Assembly (NCBI GenBank): GCA_963755055.1 | Contig: CAVWIS010000030.1 | Location: 372,001 to 436,000 of the forward strand | Length of the DNA: 64,000 nucleotides | Reading direction: 5' to 3' | From: AP-16 sp963755055 | GTDB lineage: Bacteria; Pseudomonadota; Alphaproteobacteria; Rhizobiales; Xanthobacteraceae | Shown here: piece after piece, positions 54,317 through 64,000 of the stretch | How positions within the stretch are numbered: position 1 is the first letter of the stretch | How the letters are laid out: the number at the start of each line of letters is the position of its first letter | Notes under the pieces: model-generated | The model's input: the letters and a program-made list of their open reading frames with translations, nothing else | What the model was told of the DNA's origin: nothing | The model's database searches: none | Position numbers and translations under genes: made by a program

Positions 54317-55756
54317 TCACAGGACCTTGCCGGGATTGAGGATGCCGTTGGGATCGAGGGTGCGCTTCAGGCTGCGCATCAGGTCGAGCGCGACCGGATC
54401 CTTCACGCCCGGCAGCAGGTGCCGCTTGAGCCGGCCGATCCCGTGCTCGGCGGAGATCGAGCCGTGATATTTTCCGACGATCCCGTGCACCAATGCGTTC
54501 ATCTCGTCCCAGCGCGCCACATATGCTGCCTTGTCGGCGCCGATCGGCTGGCTGACGTTGAAATGGATGTTGCCGTCGCCAAGATGGCCGAACGGCACCG
54601 GCCGGCAGTTTTCCACCATCGCCCCGACCGCGGCGCTCGCCTCGGCGATGAAGTCCGGCACCGCCGCCACCGGCACCGAGACGTCGTGCTTGATCGACCC
54701 GCCCTCGGACGTCTGCACGTCGGAGAGCATCCCCCGCAGGTGCCAGAACGCCTTTGCCTGATCGAGGCTCGCCGCGATCGTCGCGTCGGTCACCAGATCG
54801 CGCTCGGCGCCGGTGGCGAGCAGATCCTCGAGCGTGTTGCGAAGACCTTCGGACGACTGGGAGGACAACTCGATCATCACGTACCAGGGATGCGGGGACC
54901 CGAGCGGATCGCGGCATCCCGGCCCGTGGCGGACCGCGAACTCGATGCCGATCCGCGGCAGCAGCTCGAAACTGGTGATCGTGCCCCCGGCGCGTGCGTT
55001 GGCGAGGCCGAGGAGCGCGAGCGCAGCCCGCGGCGACGGCACGCCGACGAACGCCGTCTCCACCGCGCGCGGACGCGGAAACAGCTTCAGCACCGCCGCC
55101 GTGATGACGCCCAGCGTGCCTTCCGCGCCGACGAACAGGTTCTTCAGATCGTAGCCGGTATTGTCCTTCTTGAGCTTGCCGAGTCCGTTCCAGATCCGGC
55201 CGTCGGCGAGCACGACTTCGAGGCCGAGCGTGAGCTCGCGCGAATTGCCGTAGGCCAGCACCGCGGTGCCGCCCGCATTGGTCGACAGGTTGCCGCCGAT
55301 CGTGCAACTGCCCTCGGCACCGAGCGACAGCGGAAACAGCCGGTCGGCGTCGGCGGCCGCATCCTGCGCCTTGACCAGAATGACACCCGCCTCGCAGGTC
55401 ATGGTGTTCGACGTCGGATCGACCTCGCGGACGCGGTCGAGCCGGGTGAGCGACAGCAGGATCTCGCCGTCACGGGGAACCTGGCCGCCGACCAGCCCGG
55501 TATTGCCGCCCTGCGGCACGATCGGCGTGCCGGTCTCGTTGGCGAGCCGCAGGATCGCCGCCACCTCGGCGACCGAGCCTGGGCGGAGCACCAGCGGCGT
55601 CTCGCCGCGATAGAGCCCGCGCAGCTCCACCAGATAGGCTTCCTGTCCTTTCGGATCGGCGATCGCGTAGGAGGTGCCGACGATGGCGGCGAAACGGGCG
55701 AGCAGGCCGGCATCCATCCGCTGGCGCGGCCTGAGGGGCGGTGCGGTCTGGTTCAC
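54317..55756 (-). CDS. FAD-linked oxidase, D-lactate/2-hydroxyglutarate dehydrogenase-like
   Basis: The protein has about 480 residues. The FAD-binding PCMH domain carries PIVPQGGNTGLVGGQVP and GGNLSTNAGGTAVLAYGNSR; a C-terminal FAD-oxidase domain ends SISAEHGIGRLKRHLLPGVK. It resembles D-2-hydroxyglutarate dehydrogenase and GlcD-type D-lactate dehydrogenases, which oxidise D-2-hydroxy acids. The start is uncertain: GTG 55756 (VNQTAPPLRP) is used; ATG 55717 (MDAGLLARF) or ATG 55798 are possible. Repeat copy 3 lies just upstream. Confidence 0.87.
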   Translation of the reverse strand: MNQTAPPLRPRQRMDAGLLARFAAIVGTSYAIADPKGQEAYLVELRGLYRGETPLVLRPGSVAEVAAILRLANETGTPIVPQGGNTGLVGGQVPRDGEILLSLTRLDRVREVDPTSNTMTCEAGVILVKAQDAAADADRLFPLSLGAEGSCTIGGNLSTNAGGTAVLAYGNSRELTLGLEVVLADGRIWNGLGKLKKDNTGYDLKNLFVGAEGTLGVITAAVLKLFPRPRAVETAFVGVPSPRAALALLGLANARAGGTITSFELLPRIGIEFAVRHGPGCRDPLGSPHPWYVMIELSSQSSEGLRNTLEDLLATGAERDLVTDATIAASLDQAKAFWHLRGMLSDVQTSEGGSIKHDVSVPVAAVPDFIAEASAAVGAMVENCRPVPFGHLGDGNIHFNVSQPIGADKAAYVARWDEMNALVHGIVGKYHGSISAEHGIGRLKRHLLPGVKDPVALDLMRSLKRTLDPNGILNPGKVL

Positions 55757-55844
55757 GGCATCCCAATCCTGTTCGGCGCATCCGGCGCCGGCGCCCACCT
55801 ATCCGATACAAGCGGCCGGCGCTCAAGCGCGATCCGGGCGCTGC

Positions 55845-56012
55845 CTAGTGCGGCGAATTTGAAGTTCCTCCCAACATTGCCGCGCGCTCGTCGAGGAACT
55901 TCAAATTCAAAAGCCGCACTAGAATTCAAAAGGTTGCTAGTGCTCCTTTGATTCCGAAGTTCGCACGAGAACGTGCCGCGAAGTGATGCGAACTTCGGAA
56001 TCGGAGCACTAG
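55845..56012 (-). repeat. CTAG-bounded double-hairpin element, copy 3 (inverted)
   Basis: This full-length 168-bp copy is in the opposite orientation to copies 1 and 2. Both hairpins are intact and each is bounded by CTAG: CTAGTGCGGC (55845) to GCCGCACTAG, then CTAGTGCTCC to GGAGCACTAG (56012). It lies between the divergent FAD-oxidase and DUF72 genes. Confidence 0.9.
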
Positions 56013-56160
56013 CGTCAGGGGCCGTCGACGCCATCGTCGACGGACGCCGCGACAGCCGCTACCGTACTGGCACGGTCGGCGCCGCGATGACCCCATCCCT
56101 GAAGCCGACCAAAGACTCACAGGAAAAGGCGGTCGCCGCCTGGCGGACCCGGAGGACGCG

Positions 56161-56991
56161 ATGCCGACTCGCACCAAGGCCAGTATCCGCGTCGGCATCG
56201 GCGGCTGGACCTTCGAGCCGTGGCGCGGCGCGTTCTATCCGTCGGATCTCGCCCAGAAGCGCGAGCTCGAATATGCCAGCCGGAAGCTGACCTCCATCGA
56301 GATCAACGGGACCTATTACGGCTCGCAGAAGCCGGAAAGCTTTGCCCGCTGGCGCGACGAGACCCCCGACGGCTTCGTATTCTCGCTCAAGGGCCCGCGC
56401 TTCACCACCAACCGCCGCGTTCTGGCGGAAGCGGGGTCGTCGATCGAACGCTTCTTCGCCACCGGCGTGACCGAGCTGAGGGACAAGCTCGGTCCGGTCA
56501 ACTGGCAGTTCCTGCCGACCAAGAAGTTCGACCCCGAGGACTTCGAGGCGTTCCTGAAGCTGCTCCCGGACCGCGTCGACGGTCGGCCGATTCGTCACGT
56601 CGTCGACGTGCGCCACGAGAGCTTTCGCGTCCCCGACTTCGTCGTGCTGCTGCGCAGCTACGGGATCGCCGCGGTCGTCACCGACAAGGAGGGGTTGCCG
56701 CAGATTCCGGATGTCACCGCGCCGTTCGTGTACGCCCGGCTGCAGCGATCCGCGGAGGACGTCGAGACCGGCTATGAGGCGGCAGCGCTGGATGCCTGGG
56801 CGAGGCGGGCACGGCTGTGGTCGGAGGGAGAAATTCCCGACGACATGGATCCGGTCGGCGATCCGGAAAACAAGCCGCCGAAGCACCGCGACGTCTTCGT
56901 CTACATGATCAACGGCTTCAAGCCCAAGGCGCCGGCCGCCGCCATGGCGCTGATCGAGCGGTTGCCGCCCGATCGTCCGCGTGCGCGATAG
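56161..56991 (+). CDS. DUF72 family protein
   Basis: The 276-residue protein begins MPTRTKASIRVGIGGWTFEP, and the family pattern continues with SIEINGTYYGSQKPESFARW, FVFSLKGPRFTTNRR and VVDVRHESFRVPDF. DUF72 (YecE-like) proteins adopt a TIM-barrel fold and have no firmly assigned activity. It is transcribed alone, convergent with the tsaC gene. Confidence 0.9.
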   Translation: MPTRTKASIRVGIGGWTFEPWRGAFYPSDLAQKRELEYASRKLTSIEINGTYYGSQKPESFARWRDETPDGFVFSLKGPRFTTNRRVLAEAGSSIERFFATGVTELRDKLGPVNWQFLPTKKFDPEDFEAFLKLLPDRVDGRPIRHVVDVRHESFRVPDFVVLLRSYGIAAVVTDKEGLPQIPDVTAPFVYARLQRSAEDVETGYEAAALDAWARRARLWSEGEIPDDMDPVGDPENKPPKHRDVFVYMINGFKPKAPAAAMALIERLPPDRPRAR

Positions 56992-57021
56992 CGGCGTACG
57001 CAGCTGACGTTCCGGCCGGTC

Positions 57022-58041
<1,020 letters not shown>

Positions 58042-58264
58042 CAAGGATGACCCGGCCGCCGATCGGTATAGGCGAGCGTGCGATGGCGTCTGTGCGGCCG
58101 ATCCGCGCCCGTCGACGCCGTGCCGCTATGGCATCTTCAGCCGCCTCTGGCAAAGCGGCTCGGATGCCGATCGGGCCGCGGCGTCGATTGTCGTGTAGAA
58201 TGCCGGATCGCACGCCTGCGGAAGCTGTCCAGAGCCGAGGCCACCGACCAGGAGAGGAGCGAGC

Positions 58265-60052
58265 ATGACTTACCGGGCGCCGGTCGCCGACATGGCATTC
58301 ACCCTCAAGCATGCGGCGGGTATGGGCCGCGCGCTGGAGGAGGGGCTCTACGGCGATCTGACCGAGGATCTGGTCGATGCCGTGCTCGAGGAGGCGGGAA
58401 AATTCGCCACCGACGCGATCGCGCCGCTCAACCGTGTCGGGGACGCCCAGGGCACGCCGCTCAAGGACGGCGCCATCACCATGCCGCCCGGCTGGAAGGA
58501 GGCCTATACGGCCTGGGCTGGGGCGGGCTGGAACGGACTTGCCGGACCGGTCAATTCTGGCGGGCAGGGGCTCCCCCATGCGCTCAACGCCGCCTGCATC
58601 GAGATGTGGAACCAGGCCTCGGCGGCCTTCGGCATCGGCCCGGTGCTCACCATGGGGGCCGCCGAGGCGCTCGCCGTGCACGGATCGGATGCGCTGCGCC
58701 GGACCTATCTGCAGAAGCTGGTGTCGGGCGAATGGATGGGCACCATGCAGCTCACCGAATCGCAGTCGGGGTCCGACCTGTCGGGGTTGCGCACCCGCGC
58801 CGAGCGGTCGGCGGACGGCACCTATCGGATCACCGGGCAGAAGATCTTCATCACCTACGGCGAGCATGATCTGACCGACAACATCGTGCATTTCGTGCTG
58901 GCGCGGCTGCCCGATGCGCCGCCGGCCACCCGCGGCCTGTCGCTGTTCCTGGTCCCCAAATTCCTGGTCAATGCAGACGGGACCCCGGGAGCCCGCAACG
59001 ACGTGCGCTGCCATTCGATCGAGCACAAGCTCGGCATCCACGGCTCGCCGACCTGTACCATGGTGTTCGGCGACAGCGGCGGGGCGGTGGGTTACCTGGT
59101 CGGCGAGGAGAACCGCGGCCTCGCCTGCATGTTCACCCTGATGAACAATGCCCGCCTGGCGGTCGGCCTGCAGGGGGTCGCGATCGCCGAACGCGCCACG
59201 CAGCAGGCCCTGGCCTTCGCCAACGAGCGCCGGCAGGGCCGGGTGCCGGGCGAGCCGGGTCCCGGGATGAGCCCGATCGCCGCCCATCCGGATGTCAAGC
59301 GGATGCTTCTCACCATGCGGGCGCTGACCAGGGCGGCGCGGGCGATCTGCTACCTGACCGCGGCGGCGACCGACCGCGCCGTGCGCTCGGCCGACGCAGG
59401 CGCCCGCAAGGCGGCGCACGAGCGCGCCTCGCTGCTGACCCCGGTGGCGAAGGCATTCTCCACCGACATCGGCATCGAGGTCGCCTCGCTCGGCATCCAG
59501 GTCCATGGCGGCATGGGTTTCGTCGAGGAGACCGGCGCCGCCCAGCATTTTCGCGACGCCCGGATCGCCTCGATCTACGAGGGGACCAACGGCATCCAGG
59601 CGATCGATCTGGTGACCCGCAAGCTGCCGTCGGCCGGAGGCGAGGCGGTGCGCGCCTATCTGGCCGAATTGCGTCGGACCGTCGCGGCGGTCGACGCCGT
59701 CAACGACCCGGCATTCGGGGCGACCGGCGCGCGGCTGCGCGACGCGGTCGACAGCCTCGAGCGGGCCACCGCCTGGCTCATCGCCCAGCTCGACCAGGCG
59801 CCGGACGCGGCGCTTGCCGGCGCGACGCCATATCTGCGCCTGTTCGGCAACGCGGCCGGAGGCTGCGCGCTAGCCGACGAGGCGCTGGCCGCGCTGCGCC
59901 TTCGCAGCGCCAGCGGCACGGAGGCGGGGGGCCGCATTGCCACTGCCCGCTTCTTCGCCGAGAATCTCGCCGTCTCGAGCCCGGGCCTCGAACGGACGGT
60001 GGTCGAAGGCGCCGAGAGCGTCAATCGGGCCGATGCGGCGCTGGCCGTCTGA
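58265..60052 (+). CDS. Acyl-CoA dehydrogenase, long form (DmdC-like)
   Basis: The 595-residue flavoprotein has all acyl-CoA dehydrogenase blocks: N-terminal helices, MGTMQLTESQSGSDLSGL, the flavin-binding FITYGEHDLTDN and QVHGGMGFVEETGAAQHFRD, and IYEGTNGIQAIDLVTRKL. An extra C-terminal domain from about residue 460 is typical of the longer forms such as 3-methylmercaptopropionyl-CoA dehydrogenase. Electrons would pass to ETF. An SDR gene follows 28 bp later on the same strand, so both may serve one acyl-CoA route. The substrate is not readable. Confidence 0.9.
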   Translation: MTYRAPVADMAFTLKHAAGMGRALEEGLYGDLTEDLVDAVLEEAGKFATDAIAPLNRVGDAQGTPLKDGAITMPPGWKEAYTAWAGAGWNGLAGPVNSGGQGLPHALNAACIEMWNQASAAFGIGPVLTMGAAEALAVHGSDALRRTYLQKLVSGEWMGTMQLTESQSGSDLSGLRTRAERSADGTYRITGQKIFITYGEHDLTDNIVHFVLARLPDAPPATRGLSLFLVPKFLVNADGTPGARNDVRCHSIEHKLGIHGSPTCTMVFGDSGGAVGYLVGEENRGLACMFTLMNNARLAVGLQGVAIAERATQQALAFANERRQGRVPGEPGPGMSPIAAHPDVKRMLLTMRALTRAARAICYLTAAATDRAVRSADAGARKAAHERASLLTPVAKAFSTDIGIEVASLGIQVHGGMGFVEETGAAQHFRDARIASIYEGTNGIQAIDLVTRKLPSAGGEAVRAYLAELRRTVAAVDAVNDPAFGATGARLRDAVDSLERATAWLIAQLDQAPDAALAGATPYLRLFGNAAGGCALADEALAALRLRSASGTEAGGRIATARFFAENLAVSSPGLERTVVEGAESVNRADAALAV

Positions 60053-60080
60053 ACGTCCCGGCAGCTTCACGAGGAATCCG

Positions 60081-60950
60081 ATGGCGACGCTCAAGGAAAA
60101 GACCCTGTTCATCACCGGCGCATCGCGCGGCATCGGTCTCGCCATTGCGCTCAAGGCCGCGCGCGACGGCGCCAATGTGGCGATCGCGGCCAAGACCGAG
60201 GCGCCGCATCCAAAACTTGCCGGCACCATCTACACGGCGGCGGAGGAGATCGAGAAGGCCGGTGGCCGCGCGCTGCCGCTGGTCGTCGACGTGCGTGACG
60301 AGGAGGCGGTGAAGACCGCGATCGACCGCACCTTCGCGGCGTTCGGCTCGCTCGACATCGTGGTCAACAATGCGAGCGCGATCCAGCTCACCCCGGTCGC
60401 CGCCACCGACATGCGCCGCTTCGACCTGATGCAGCAGGTCAACACGCGCGGCACCTTCATGGTCTCCAAATACGCGCTGCCCTATCTGGAAAAGGCCGCC
60501 AATCCCCACATCCTGATGCTGTCGCCGCCGCTCGACATCCGGGAAAAGTGGTTCGCCCCGCACACCGGCTACTCGATCGCCAAGTACGGCATGAGCCTGG
60601 TGGTTCTCGGGCTCGCCGGCGAGACGCGAAGCAAGGGGATCGCCGTCAACGCGCTGTGGCCGCGCACCACGATCGCCACCGCGGCGATCCGCAACCTCTT
60701 GGGCGGAGATACGCTGATGCGCAAGTCGCGCACGCCGGACATCCTGGCGGACGCGGCCTACGCGATCTTCAACAAGCCGGCGAAGACTTTTACCGGGAAT
60801 TTCCTGATCGACGACACCTTCCTGGCCGGCGAGGGCGTCACCGATTTCGACCGCTACCGGGTCGATCCGCGCGAGGCGCTGGCGCCGGATTTCTTCGTTC
60901 CCGACGAGATGACGCCGCCGGCCGGCGTGAGCCTCGCCGCAAAGGGATAA
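60081..60950 (+). CDS. Short-chain dehydrogenase, HSDL2-like
   Basis: The 289-residue SDR has the cofactor motif TGASRGIGLA, NNAS and a Tyr-x3-Lys pair in TGYSIAKYGMS. LSPPLDIREKWFAPHTGYSI and the long tail DRYRVDPREALAPDFFVPDE are characteristic of hydroxysteroid dehydrogenase-like 2 proteins. It follows the acyl-CoA dehydrogenase gene at 28 bp and is probably in the same operon. The substrate is unknown, perhaps a lipid-derived ketone or aldehyde. Confidence 0.9.
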   Translation: MATLKEKTLFITGASRGIGLAIALKAARDGANVAIAAKTEAPHPKLAGTIYTAAEEIEKAGGRALPLVVDVRDEEAVKTAIDRTFAAFGSLDIVVNNASAIQLTPVAATDMRRFDLMQQVNTRGTFMVSKYALPYLEKAANPHILMLSPPLDIREKWFAPHTGYSIAKYGMSLVVLGLAGETRSKGIAVNALWPRTTIATAAIRNLLGGDTLMRKSRTPDILADAAYAIFNKPAKTFTGNFLIDDTFLAGEGVTDFDRYRVDPREALAPDFFVPDEMTPPAGVSLAAKG

Positions 60951-61102
60951 GCTCGCGATTACCTTGTGGCGGCCACCCGACCGATCCCGGGCGAGCGGTG
61001 CTTATCCGCCGCGGCGGATAATGGTGGCTGCACCCGGCCGCATCTGGCACGATGGGAGCCTCCAGGCGTCGGTGACGGGTTCCTGGGACCCGAGAGTTCT
61101 CC

Positions 61103-62032
61103 ATGTCCACGCTTCTCATCACCCATTCGGCCTGCCTCGACCATTTGACCCCGGCCGGTCACCCCGAGCGTCCCGACCGGCTGCGCGCCATCGAGCGCGT
61201 TCTCGAGCAGGAGAAGTTTTCCACGCTGGTGCGCGAGCAGGCACCGGCGGCCGATCTGGAGACGATCGCGCTGGTGCATCCGGCGGAATACGTCGCGCAG
61301 ATCCGCGACGCATCTCCCCGCGAGGGGCTGGTGCGAATCGATGCCGATACCTCGATGTCGCCGGGCAGCTTCGAGGCGGCGGTGCGTGCCGTCGGCGGGG
61401 CGGTGCGGGCCGTCGACGAGGTCTTCGGCAAGACCGCGGCCAATGCCTTCGTTGCCGTCCGGCCGCCCGGCCACCATGCCGAGACCGCCGTCCCGATGGG
61501 ATTCTGCTTCTTCAACAACGCGGCGATCGCCGCCCGCTATGCGCAGCGCCGCCACGGTGCCACGCGCACCGCGATCGTCGACTTCGACGTGCATCACGGC
61601 AATGGCTCGCAGGATATCTTCTGGAACGATCCGACCGTGATGTACTGCTCCACCCACGAGATGCCGCTTTATCCAGGTACCGGCTCGATCGCGGAACGCG
61701 GCGAGCACGATACGATCGTCAATGCGCCGCTGCGCGCCGGCGATGGCGGGTCCGAGTTCCGCGAGGCGTTCGAGACCGCGATCCTTCCCCGTCTGCAAGC
61801 TTTTCGCCCGGACTTGATCGTGATATCTGCCGGATTCGATGCTCACATGCGCGATCCGCTGGCCAATCTCAATCTCAGCGAAGCGGATTTCGGCTGGGCG
61901 ACGCGAAAGATCATGGACATCGCCGACATGAGTGCCGGCGGGAGGGTGGTTTCGGTGCTGGAAGGCGGCTATGACCTCGAAGGTCTCGCCCGCTCGGTAT
62001 CGGCCCATGTCATCGCGCTGATGCACGGGTAG
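61103..62032 (+). CDS. Histone deacetylase-family hydrolase (acetylpolyamine amidohydrolase-like)
   Basis: The 309-residue arginase/deacetylase-fold protein has the active-site segments RPPGHHAE (catalytic His-His), AIVDFDVHHGNGSQDIF (zinc Asp and His) and ISAGFDAHMRDPL (zinc Asp). It also has VSVLEGGYDLEGLARS. Bacterial members remove acetyl groups from polyamines, acetoin-like compounds or proteins. It sits upstream of xseB and dxs, a gene order widely kept in Rhizobiales. Confidence 0.92.
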   Translation: MSTLLITHSACLDHLTPAGHPERPDRLRAIERVLEQEKFSTLVREQAPAADLETIALVHPAEYVAQIRDASPREGLVRIDADTSMSPGSFEAAVRAVGGAVRAVDEVFGKTAANAFVAVRPPGHHAETAVPMGFCFFNNAAIAARYAQRRHGATRTAIVDFDVHHGNGSQDIFWNDPTVMYCSTHEMPLYPGTGSIAERGEHDTIVNAPLRAGDGGSEFREAFETAILPRLQAFRPDLIVISAGFDAHMRDPLANLNLSEADFGWATRKIMDIADMSAGGRVVSVLEGGYDLEGLARSVSAHVIALMHG

Positions 62033-62094
62033 GTTGCCGCTCCGCTTCGCAGTCCCCGATGCCGGCGGCCGCCGGCATCCACCAGGATTCGATC

Positions 62095-62346
62095 ATGGCC
62101 GACAACACCAATGCCGACGTCAAGCGGCTGCCCTTCGAGAAGGCCCTCGCCGAGCTGGAATCGATCGTGCAGAAGCTCGAACGCGGCGACGTCGCGCTCG
62201 AGGAGTCGGTTACCATCTACGAGCGTGGTGAAGCGCTGAAGGGCCGCTGCGAGGAATTGCTCCGCCAGGCCGAGGCCCGGGTCGAGAAAATCACCCTCGA
62301 CGCGTCGGGCAAGCCGACCGGAACCGAGCCGCTCGACGTGGAGTGA
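62095..62346 (+). CDS. xseB: Exodeoxyribonuclease VII small subunit
   Basis: The 83-residue protein has the XseB core LPFEKALAELESIVQKLERG then VALEESVTIYERGEALKGRC. XseB binds the large subunit XseA to form the single-strand DNA nuclease VII. The start at 62095 (MADNTNADVKRLPF) is the family start; a reading from 62059 is longer. xseA is not in the window. Confidence 0.94.
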   Translation: MADNTNADVKRLPFEKALAELESIVQKLERGDVALEESVTIYERGEALKGRCEELLRQAEARVEKITLDASGKPTGTEPLDVE

Positions 62347-62393
62347 GCGGGCCGTGTGTCCGTCGAGCTTTGCGGCCATCCGCCGATCTTAAC

Positions 62394-62409
62394 TGTGACC
62401 GAGATCACG
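62394..62409. promoter_or_regulatory. Near-perfect CRP-type palindrome
   Basis: TGTGA (62394-62398), six bases and TCACG (62405-62409) differ from the CRP consensus at the last base. The symmetric core GTGA-CCGAGA-TCAC lies 48 bp after the xseB stop and about 158 bp before the small membrane-protein gene at 62567. Confidence 0.35.
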
Positions 62410-62566
62410 GTTGGGCCGTGCCGAGCTTTCGTATAGAAGGACGGTACGCTCGGAGGGCGGGCAGACGGGTCCTGGGATGCATCCTGGCGATGCGCCATGG
62501 TGCCGCGCCCGCCCCTGAAACGCGGGGGCAACCCGTTATCCGAGATGCGACCAGTCGGGGGAACTG

Positions 62567-62764
62567 ATGCGGATCGGTCACGACGTGATGCGCCTGGCGG
62601 CGAAGCTTGCATGCGTGGCGCTCGTGGTGAGCGTCGTTTTTCCGCTGGGGATGATGATCTTCCCCTACGTCGCCGACGACTTCGGAAGCCTGTCGTTCAG
62701 TGCCATCGAGGCTGTGGTGAGTACAACTATAGGGTTTGGCATCTATGCGGCTTTCTTCGGTTGA
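62567..62764 (+). CDS. Small two-helix membrane protein
   Basis: The 65-residue protein has two hydrophobic segments, about residues 10-34 (AAKLACVALVVSVVFPLGMM) and 46-64 (IEAVVSTTIGFGIYAAFFG). GGGGGAAC precedes ATG 62567. It lies between xseB and dxs, where a small gene of this kind is often seen in relatives. The function is unknown. The span 62410-62566 contains no gene I can support. Confidence 0.65.
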   Translation: MRIGHDVMRLAAKLACVALVVSVVFPLGMMIFPYVADDFGSLSFSAIEAVVSTTIGFGIYAAFFG

Positions 62765-62911
62765 TGCCGAAACCTCGACAATGGCAGCAACTTTCGCGTG
62801 TAAGCTCCTTGAAGCGCCGCATTTGCGCCCCGAGTTACACCTGTGTAATCCTGGTCGAATTGTGTCACGGGCGTCTTGACACTGCTGACCATGCGTCTTG
62901 GGAAAATCCTC

Positions 62912-64000
62912 GTGTCGAACCCAACGAAAACGCCTCTGCTCGATCAGATTCGCACGCCGGACGACCTGCGGCAGCTCCCCGCAGAGCAGCTTGCCCAGCT
63001 GGCGGATGAGTTGCGCACCGAGACGATCAACGCTGTCGCGGTGACCGGCGGTCACCTCGGTGCCGGGCTCGGCGTCGTCGAGCTGACCGTCGCGCTCCAT
63101 CATGTGTTCGACACGCCCCGCGACAGGCTCATCTGGGACGTCGGCCACCAGGCCTATCCGCACAAGATCCTCACCGGCCGGCGCGACCGCATCCGCACGC
63201 TGCGCCAGGGGGGAGGCTTGTCCGGGTTCACCAAACGCAGCGAGAGCGAGTACGACCCGTTCGGCGCCGCCCATTCGTCGACCTCGATCGCCGCCGGTCT
63301 CGGCATGGCGGTTGCCCGCGACCTCGACGGCCGGACCAACAACGTCATCGCGGTGATCGGCGACGGCGCCATGTCGGCCGGCATGGCCTACGAGGCGATG
63401 AACAATGCCGGCGCCATGGATTCCCGGCTGATCGTCGTGCTCAACGACAACGACATGTCGATCGCCCCGCCGGTCGGCGCCATGTCGGCCTATCTGGCCC
63501 GCCTGATGTCGGGACGTACCTACATGTCGCTGCGCGAGATCGGCAAGCAGCTCGCCGACCGCCTGCCGAAAGGCCTCAAGGAGCACGCGCAACGGGCCGA
63601 GGAATATGCCCGCGGTTTCGTCACCGGCGGCACCCTGTTCGAGGAGCTCGGCTTCTACTATGTCGGGCCGATCGACGGCCACAATCTTTCCCACCTGCTC
63701 CCGGTGCTGCGCAACGTTCGTGACGCCGAGGCCGGGCCGATCCTGGTCCATGTGGTCACTCAGAAGGGCAAGGGCTACAAGCCGGCGGAAGCTTCTGCCG
63801 ACAAGTATCACGGCGTCGTCAAGTTCGACGTGGCGACCGGTGCCCAGGCCAAGGCCAAGTCCAATGCGCCGGCCTACCAGAAGGTGTTCGGCCAGAGCCT
63901 GGTCAAGGAGGCCGAGAAGGACAGCAAGATCGTCGCGGTCACCGCCGCCATGCCGTCCGGTACCGGGCTCGACATTTTCGGCGCGGCGTTTCCCACCCGC
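62912..64000 (+). CDS. dxs: 1-deoxy-D-xylulose-5-phosphate synthase (3' partial)
   Basis: DXS condenses pyruvate and glyceraldehyde-3-phosphate in the first step of the MEP isoprenoid pathway. Its 363 residues here are the N-terminal half of the usual 640. Visible are HLGAGLGVVELTVALHHVF, the thiamine diphosphate motif GDGAMSAGMAYEAMNNAG with NDNDMSI, and KGKGYKPAE. The start is GTG 62912 (SNPTKTPLLDQIR), with an in-frame ATG at 62891 as an alternative. The frame is open at the window end. Confidence 0.95.
   Translation, partial: MSNPTKTPLLDQIRTPDDLRQLPAEQLAQLADELRTETINAVAVTGGHLGAGLGVVELTVALHHVFDTPRDRLIWDVGHQAYPHKILTGRRDRIRTLRQGGGLSGFTKRSESEYDPFGAAHSSTSIAAGLGMAVARDLDGRTNNVIAVIGDGAMSAGMAYEAMNNAGAMDSRLIVVLNDNDMSIAPPVGAMSAYLARLMSGRTYMSLREIGKQLADRLPKGLKEHAQRAEEYARGFVTGGTLFEELGFYYVGPIDGHNLSHLLPVLRNVRDAEAGPILVHVVTQKGKGYKPAEASADKYHGVVKFDVATGAQAKAKSNAPAYQKVFGQSLVKEAEKDSKIVAVTAAMPSGTGLDIFGAAFPTR

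Noticed and set aside
39834..56012. The three repeat copies as a CRISPR array
   Set aside because: They are 5-11 kb apart, 145-168 bp long and in both orientations; there are no spacers and no cas genes.
62870..62905. TTGACA before dxs as a sigma-70 promoter
   Set aside because: No acceptable -10 hexamer occurs 16-18 bases downstream and the motif is almost at the start codon.

Overview
The window is GC-rich, densely coded DNA of an alphaproteobacterium in the Hyphomicrobiales (Rhizobiales), most likely in or near the Bradyrhizobium/Rhodopseudomonas/Xanthobacteraceae group. The grounds are: the form I carbon monoxide dehydrogenase cluster; lineage-typical families (DUF3551, TIGR02301, DUF2336, DUF1127); the gene order histone deacetylase-xseB-dxs; glyQ-glyS close to ppdK; an EcfG-type promoter; and palindromic intergenic repeats resembling those of this order. 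Species cannot be assigned from the window. No rRNA, tRNA or CRISPR array was recognised.

Layout. 0-5.7 kb is the 3' part of an aerobic CO dehydrogenase cluster: coxL (5' end outside the window), then coxD, coxE, coxF and coxG, the maturation and membrane-attachment genes. 5.7-8.3 kb holds an S49 peptidase and an exported msrA-msrB pair. 8.3-16 kb is housekeeping: glyQ, a CDGSH protein, glyS, a small DUF3096 protein with an EcfG promoter, then ppdK and a meaB-type GTPase whose reading frames are broken by about fifteen single-base indels. 16-26 kb holds a cell-wall hydrolase, two LysR regulators (one divergent from an MFS transporter, one from a DUF1127 gene), a luciferase-like oxidoreductase, small exported proteins, a metallo-hydrolase and an ECF sigma factor with a SnoaL-like tail. 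26-34 kb is an accessory catabolic block: enoyl-CoA hydratase, MmgE/PrpD protein, solute-binding protein, zinc alcohol dehydrogenase, alpha/beta hydrolase, luciferase-like oxidoreductase and AcuI-type reductase.

34-42 kb contains a LysR regulator, a large DUF2339 membrane protein, a dual-specificity phosphatase, an HD hydrolase, tag and ygfZ. 42.05-48.0 kb looks like an inserted island. It is flanked by 111-bp direct repeats that duplicate the 3' end of a DUF2336 gene, is poorer in GC and sparsely coded, and carries an M19-like dipeptidase, an internally repeated exported protein, a DUF3892 protein and an IS66 remnant. 48-56 kb returns to lineage-typical genes (DUF2336, ECF sigma factor, TIGR02301, NUDIX, SRAP, GNAT, FAD-linked oxidase). 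56-64 kb holds DUF72, TsaC, an acyl-CoA dehydrogenase with an SDR, a histone-deacetylase-like hydrolase, xseB and the start of dxs.

Beyond genes, the notable structure is a family of three copies (39.8, 50.5 and 55.8 kb) of a two-hairpin element, each hairpin bounded by CTAG; other long intergenic palindromes; and CRP-type TGTGA-N6-TCACA sites ahead of a small membrane-protein gene and an ECF sigma gene, with a near-match after xseB. Frame-breaking indels, nearly all single-base insertions, recur in ppdK, meaB, an MmgE/PrpD gene, a small monooxygenase-like gene and the island repeat gene. Local sequence error must be excluded before any of these is called a pseudogene.
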